DNA of 64,000 nucleotides from positions 621,501-685,500 of the forward strand of contig JACQXA010000004.1 in NCBI GenBank assembly GCA_016208975.1, read 5' to 3'. Positions 60,949-64,000 of this stretch are shown in pieces. How positions within the stretch are numbered: position 1 is the first letter of the stretch; every line of letters begins with the position of its first letter. Position numbers and translations under genes: made by a program. Origin of the DNA: Nitrospinota bacterium (GTDB lineage Bacteria; Nitrospinota_A; UBA7883; JACRLM01). A model generated the notes under the pieces. It saw only the letters and a program-made list of their open reading frames with translations, searched no databases and had not been told where the DNA came from.

Positions 60949-63177
60949 TCAGAGCTTTTTCCTGGCGTAGGCTGGTTGTTCGCCGCCCAGGATGTCCCCG
61001 ATACCCAGAAGAGTTATGGTAAACATTATCCTCCTTTCGTCCTCGGTGTAGGAAGAGCCGTCGGCGGCGGTCTTGGTAAGCTGGCGCTGGTCCAGGTTGA
61101 TGGCCAGCCCCCAGCAATCTTCCCGGAACCGGGCGCGCACAAGGCTGTTGGTGGTCTTGGCGTTGGCCTCGTCGTACACCCAGGAGAAATCCAGCGACAG
61201 ATTCCATGGAAGTTTTACCTCCAGATAAGCGGTGTCCCAGGTGGAGTCCTGCCCATCCTTGCCGCCCCATTTGTAAATCCTGTCAAGAGCGATATTGGCC
61301 ACGTCCCAAAGCTTCAATCCAGCTTCAAGCGTGGAAGTTTCCCAGAACTTGTCATAATGGTTGTAGGTTGTGCTGTAATTGAAAAGAAGCCAATCCGCCG
61401 GGCGTGAGCGGAACTCCAGCTGTAATGGGGCCAGCGGCCTTTTTTCGGTTTCCGGGCTTTCCGTCCTGTTGCTTTCGATAATGTCGAACGGCTGGGTGGC
61501 CACGAACCGGGCCAGGCTTACAGTTCTGCTGGATTCAGGCGATAAAACATCTTTTGCCAAAAGGTCGTTGGCTATTTGCAGGGCTACCGCGTTTGTGGGC
61601 GGGGCGCTGTCCACAGTGTCTATCACATACACATTCTGCCGGTTTTCGCCGTCCATCTCATAACCGGGGATATAGTTCCACACCAGCTTCGGTGTGATGA
61701 CGTGCTTTAATGCCGGGCGTTCGGGGGTTCCCGTTTCGAATATCCTGAAAAACTTCGGGCCGGTGACGGTGAAGGACGTCTGGTAATACTGGCGGGTGAA
61801 GCTTTCGTCCACCGGGTTTCCGGATGTGTCCTGCCCCCGGGAATACCATGTGGCCCGATACCATGCCGCCGCCTCCAGTGACAAAAACGGCGATATGGAA
61901 ATCGGCATGCTTATGGACGGGTAGAAATCGGCCCTCTCCACGTCAAAGGTGGTCCTGTATTCATCCAGCCCGTTCTCCGTGCGAAACCCGGTGTAGCTGG
62001 ATTCCAGCGACCAGTATAACGGCGTCCCCTTTATGCTTTCTTTCTGGTTTATCAACCGCAACTCCGGGGTTTTTCTCAAGGTCTGGGCGTTGGAAGGGTC
62101 TAACGCTATCTGCTCCCTGGCCATGAGCGTCACCGTGCGGGTGGGCCATGACCTGGAGAATGTCACGTAACTGTCGTTATAGTTTCTGGAGCGGTCGGTG
62201 AGACTTTCGGAATACTGCCTGCTTATGCTCTCCTCGCTCTCCTTGTTTATATGGAACACGTTCCTGATATTCCAGGGAAGGTTGTGGCGGTGGTCAAAAA
62301 GGACTCTCCACAGGTTCCTGTCGGTGGGCTGGTCCGGATCCGTCTCCTGAATGTATTCCCCGTTGAACTGCCCGGAAAAATCCCTGAAGATGTACCTGTA
62401 TTCCGCCCCGTACTTGTTCCCCGCCTCACCCAGGTAATGATGGGTCAAAGTGGCGTCCATGTTGTCGGCGATGGCCCAGAAGAATTTGTTCTCCACCTGG
62501 AAACCCAGATTGTCCGAATAAGCCGGAGCGGGCATTAAAAATCCCGTCGCGCGCTTGTTTTTCACCGGAACCGGCAAGTAGGGCAAATAAAATACAGGGA
62601 CACCGGCGGCATGGAACACCGGGTTGGTCAAATGGGCGTATCCGTCCACGGTGACATCCGCGTAGCTGGACTCTATCTCCCACTGTGGATCCTCACATTT
62701 GCAGGTTGTAAGCCCCGCTTCCCTGGCCACGTACCTGTCTTCCTCCACGCGCTGTATCTTCGCCCCGCGCAGGTTGTAGAGGTTGTCGAACTTTCCGCTG
62801 GCGCGATAGAGCGTGCCAAGCCCTGTTATGGTGTTAAAATCCGCCCGCTCCGCCTCCAGCCGGCTTTTCGGGTCCTGATACACCGCGGAGCCTTCCACCC
62901 TGCCGTCGCCGGTGTCCGGATTGTAAAAAATCACGTCACCGCTCAAGGTCTTGTCGCCATAAGACACCTGGGCGTTATCGTAGGCGGCCGTCTCGCCGGA
63001 TTGGCTGTCTTTGTAAATCTGACCCGCGGTTATGGAGACAGGCGGCGCCGAAGGCGCGGACGCGGCTGGCGCCCCGGCGGGCGGCGCCGGTTGGGCGTAT
63101 GCAATTCCGGCTACGGATATGGCCAGCATGGCCGCTATTTGGCCGAAGCGGATTAATTTGAGAATAGTACTGTTCAC
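60949..63177 (-). CDS. lptD: LPS-assembly protein LptD
   Basis: 742 residues from GTG 63177, chosen because it begins directly before a good signal peptide (cut near A-Y-A-Q); a TTG at 63228 with AAGGG upstream is an alternative. The N-terminal OstA-like beta-jellyroll (A-Q-V-S-Y-G-D-K-T-L-S-G-D-V-I-F-Y-N) is followed by the LptD barrel region with F-Y-L-P-Y-L-P-V-P-V and T-G-F-L-M-P. A C-K-C pair lies between jellyroll and barrel. It inserts lipopolysaccharide in the outer leaflet with LptE. Confidence 0.9.
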   Translation of the reverse strand: MNSTILKLIRFGQIAAMLAISVAGIAYAQPAPPAGAPAASAPSAPPVSITAGQIYKDSQSGETAAYDNAQVSYGDKTLSGDVIFYNPDTGDGRVEGSAVYQDPKSRLEAERADFNTITGLGTLYRASGKFDNLYNLRGAKIQRVEEDRYVAREAGLTTCKCEDPQWEIESSYADVTVDGYAHLTNPVFHAAGVPVFYLPYLPVPVKNKRATGFLMPAPAYSDNLGFQVENKFFWAIADNMDATLTHHYLGEAGNKYGAEYRYIFRDFSGQFNGEYIQETDPDQPTDRNLWRVLFDHRHNLPWNIRNVFHINKESEESISRQYSESLTDRSRNYNDSYVTFSRSWPTRTVTLMAREQIALDPSNAQTLRKTPELRLINQKESIKGTPLYWSLESSYTGFRTENGLDEYRTTFDVERADFYPSISMPISISPFLSLEAAAWYRATWYSRGQDTSGNPVDESFTRQYYQTSFTVTGPKFFRIFETGTPERPALKHVITPKLVWNYIPGYEMDGENRQNVYVIDTVDSAPPTNAVALQIANDLLAKDVLSPESSRTVSLARFVATQPFDIIESNRTESPETEKRPLAPLQLEFRSRPADWLLFNYSTTYNHYDKFWETSTLEAGLKLWDVANIALDRIYKWGGKDGQDSTWDTAYLEVKLPWNLSLDFSWVYDEANAKTTNSLVRARFREDCWGLAINLDQRQLTKTAADGSSYTEDERRIMFTITLLGIGDILGGEQPAYARKKL

Positions 63178-63392
63178 GCCCAAAGAATATAAAAAGCCGG
63201 GCGGCTTGGGGCGGCCCGAGAAAACCAATGAGAACCCTTACACGCTGGGGCCGATTCTATAGGCCCGGCGCCATTAAGTCAACGGCGCGGGAATCCTCAT
63301 CCCGCGCGGGATCCACCACCTGAAACTTTGCGGCCTTGCCCGCATGACGGCCCTGTGATAAGAATTTTGGTAAACAACCACGGTTTTTTCAA

Positions 63393-64000
63393 ATGGCCAC
63401 CTCCGGTAATAGCGGCGACAAAAAACCATTCGAAGTCCCGCCACCCAGTATAACCTTCGCGGGAATTATCGAATCCGCCCCGGATTTCGTTATCGCCTAC
63501 ATCCTGCTGGTGTTCTGGATTACCCCCATGGCGGTGTCGCCTCATCTGTCGCCTGTCCGGGTGGAGGCCATAATCACGCTGGAGTTTTTCGCCATCCTCT
63601 CCGGCTGGTTCATGAGTTTCGCATTCATGCTTTTCAATTCTCCGGTTCTTCGATATATCGTCACCGGAATGCTGGCTTACGTTTTTGTTATCGGATTCGG
63701 CTCGGATTTCGCGCGGTTGAGCGGCGAGGCGTGGCCCATCCTTTCATTGCTTGGGCTGATGATAAACAGGGCCACCGCCGCCCTGGCCACAAGGGAGGAG
63801 GCCCGGGGAGCGTTCCTGTTCGCCTGGTCGATCCTTCATTTTTTAATGATGATGGGCGCGTTCATGATACAGGCGCCGTTTCCAATCCCCGATTTGGGGC
63901 TGACACCGGAGGCGGTGAAGGAAATGGCGCTGGTAAATCCGCCGCTGACGGCCCATGCGGCCGAGAGCATGGCCCATCCGGATAAATACATGGCATGGAC
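63393..64000 (+). CDS. Membrane protein, cut by the window end
   Basis: Open from ATG 63393 to the last base, 202 complete codons. At least four TM segments are seen: about 30-50, 62-85, 88-108 and 145-165. A soluble stretch follows (I-P-D-L-G-L-T-P-E-A-V-K-E-M-A-L-V-N-P-P). The coding character is good (no stop, codon use like neighbours). Family not recognised. Divergent from lptD. Confidence 0.7.
   Translation, partial: MATSGNSGDKKPFEVPPPSITFAGIIESAPDFVIAYILLVFWITPMAVSPHLSPVRVEAIITLEFFAILSGWFMSFAFMLFNSPVLRYIVTGMLAYVFVIGFGSDFARLSGEAWPILSLLGLMINRATAALATREEARGAFLFAWSILHFLMMMGAFMIQAPFPIPDLGLTPEAVKEMALVNPPLTAHAAESMAHPDKYMAW

Overview
The window is a GC-rich stretch of a Gram-negative chromosome. 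An LptD outer-membrane assembly protein, a bifunctional GlnD, several lipoproteins and periplasmic enzymes point to an outer membrane. The mix of a mitochondrial-type aconitase, a DUF1844 protein, a cytochrome b/ferredoxin/FlpD fusion, LarB-LarC and a BshB1-like deacetylase suggests a Nitrospinota- or Desulfobacterota-like lineage. That placement is an inference from gene content; no rRNA or other decisive marker is present. No tRNA, rRNA, CRISPR array, prophage or intact transposase gene was found.

Layout. 1-2.6 kb: the tail of an aminotransferase, a seven-repeat beta-propeller lipoprotein, a second lipoprotein and a type IV pilin-like protein. 2.8-7.4 kb: aconitase, a DUF1499-SRPBCC fusion and a sodium:solute symporter, overlapping in one operon. 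7.4-11.3 kb (minus): HIT hydrolase, MutS and a methyltransferase. 11.3-12.4 kb: a small inverted-repeat element beside a secreted beta-carbonic anhydrase. 12.5-16.4 kb (minus): the classical phoH-pgpH-ybeY operon. 16.6-19 kb: RarA and a pseudo-receiver/ATPase protein. 19-23.4 kb (minus): ubiE, an HtrA-type protease and glnD. 23.6-25.2 kb: two tandem YkgJ proteins and a periplasmic cyclophilin. 25.2-27.5 kb (minus): YgiQ and a small partner, followed by a second copy of the inverted-repeat element. 27.8-31.7 kb: MarR regulator, CheX, a GT2 glycosyltransferase, a BshB1-like deacetylase and a BshC-like protein. 31.7-34 kb: PilZ protein, a receiver-plus-DHp protein and a membrane protein. 34-41.5 kb (minus): UvrA, a SprT-like protease, Nth, two FHA proteins and a CbpA-type DnaJ. 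41.6-43.2 kb: a third YkgJ protein, a TPR membrane protein and a possible 27-residue membrane microprotein. 43.3-45.4 kb (minus): argD-argF. 45.5-50.5 kb: a membrane Ser/Thr kinase, the cytochrome b/ferredoxin/FlpD fusion, an SO_0444-type permease and a small membrane protein. 50.8-52.4 kb (minus): Trm112-like protein, GT2 glycosyltransferase and membrane protein. 52.8-53.5 kb: a HEPN/MNT pair. 53.5-56.5 kb (minus): gpsA-larB-larC. 56.6-58.2 kb: DinB, then DUF1844, RpoZ and DksA on minus. 58.8-64 kb: an Amt ammonium transporter, a hypothetical, LptD on minus, and a membrane protein cut by the window end.

Most of the region is housekeeping: DNA repair (MutS, RarA, Nth, UvrA), RNA and ribosome maturation (YbeY), arginine synthesis, lipid precursor synthesis and nitrogen control (GlnD, Amt). 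The less ordinary parts are signalling proteins with missing domains, a redox-membrane fusion, a bacillithiol-like gene set lacking an obvious BshA, and two copies of a MITE-like element, each with an 8-bp target-site duplication.
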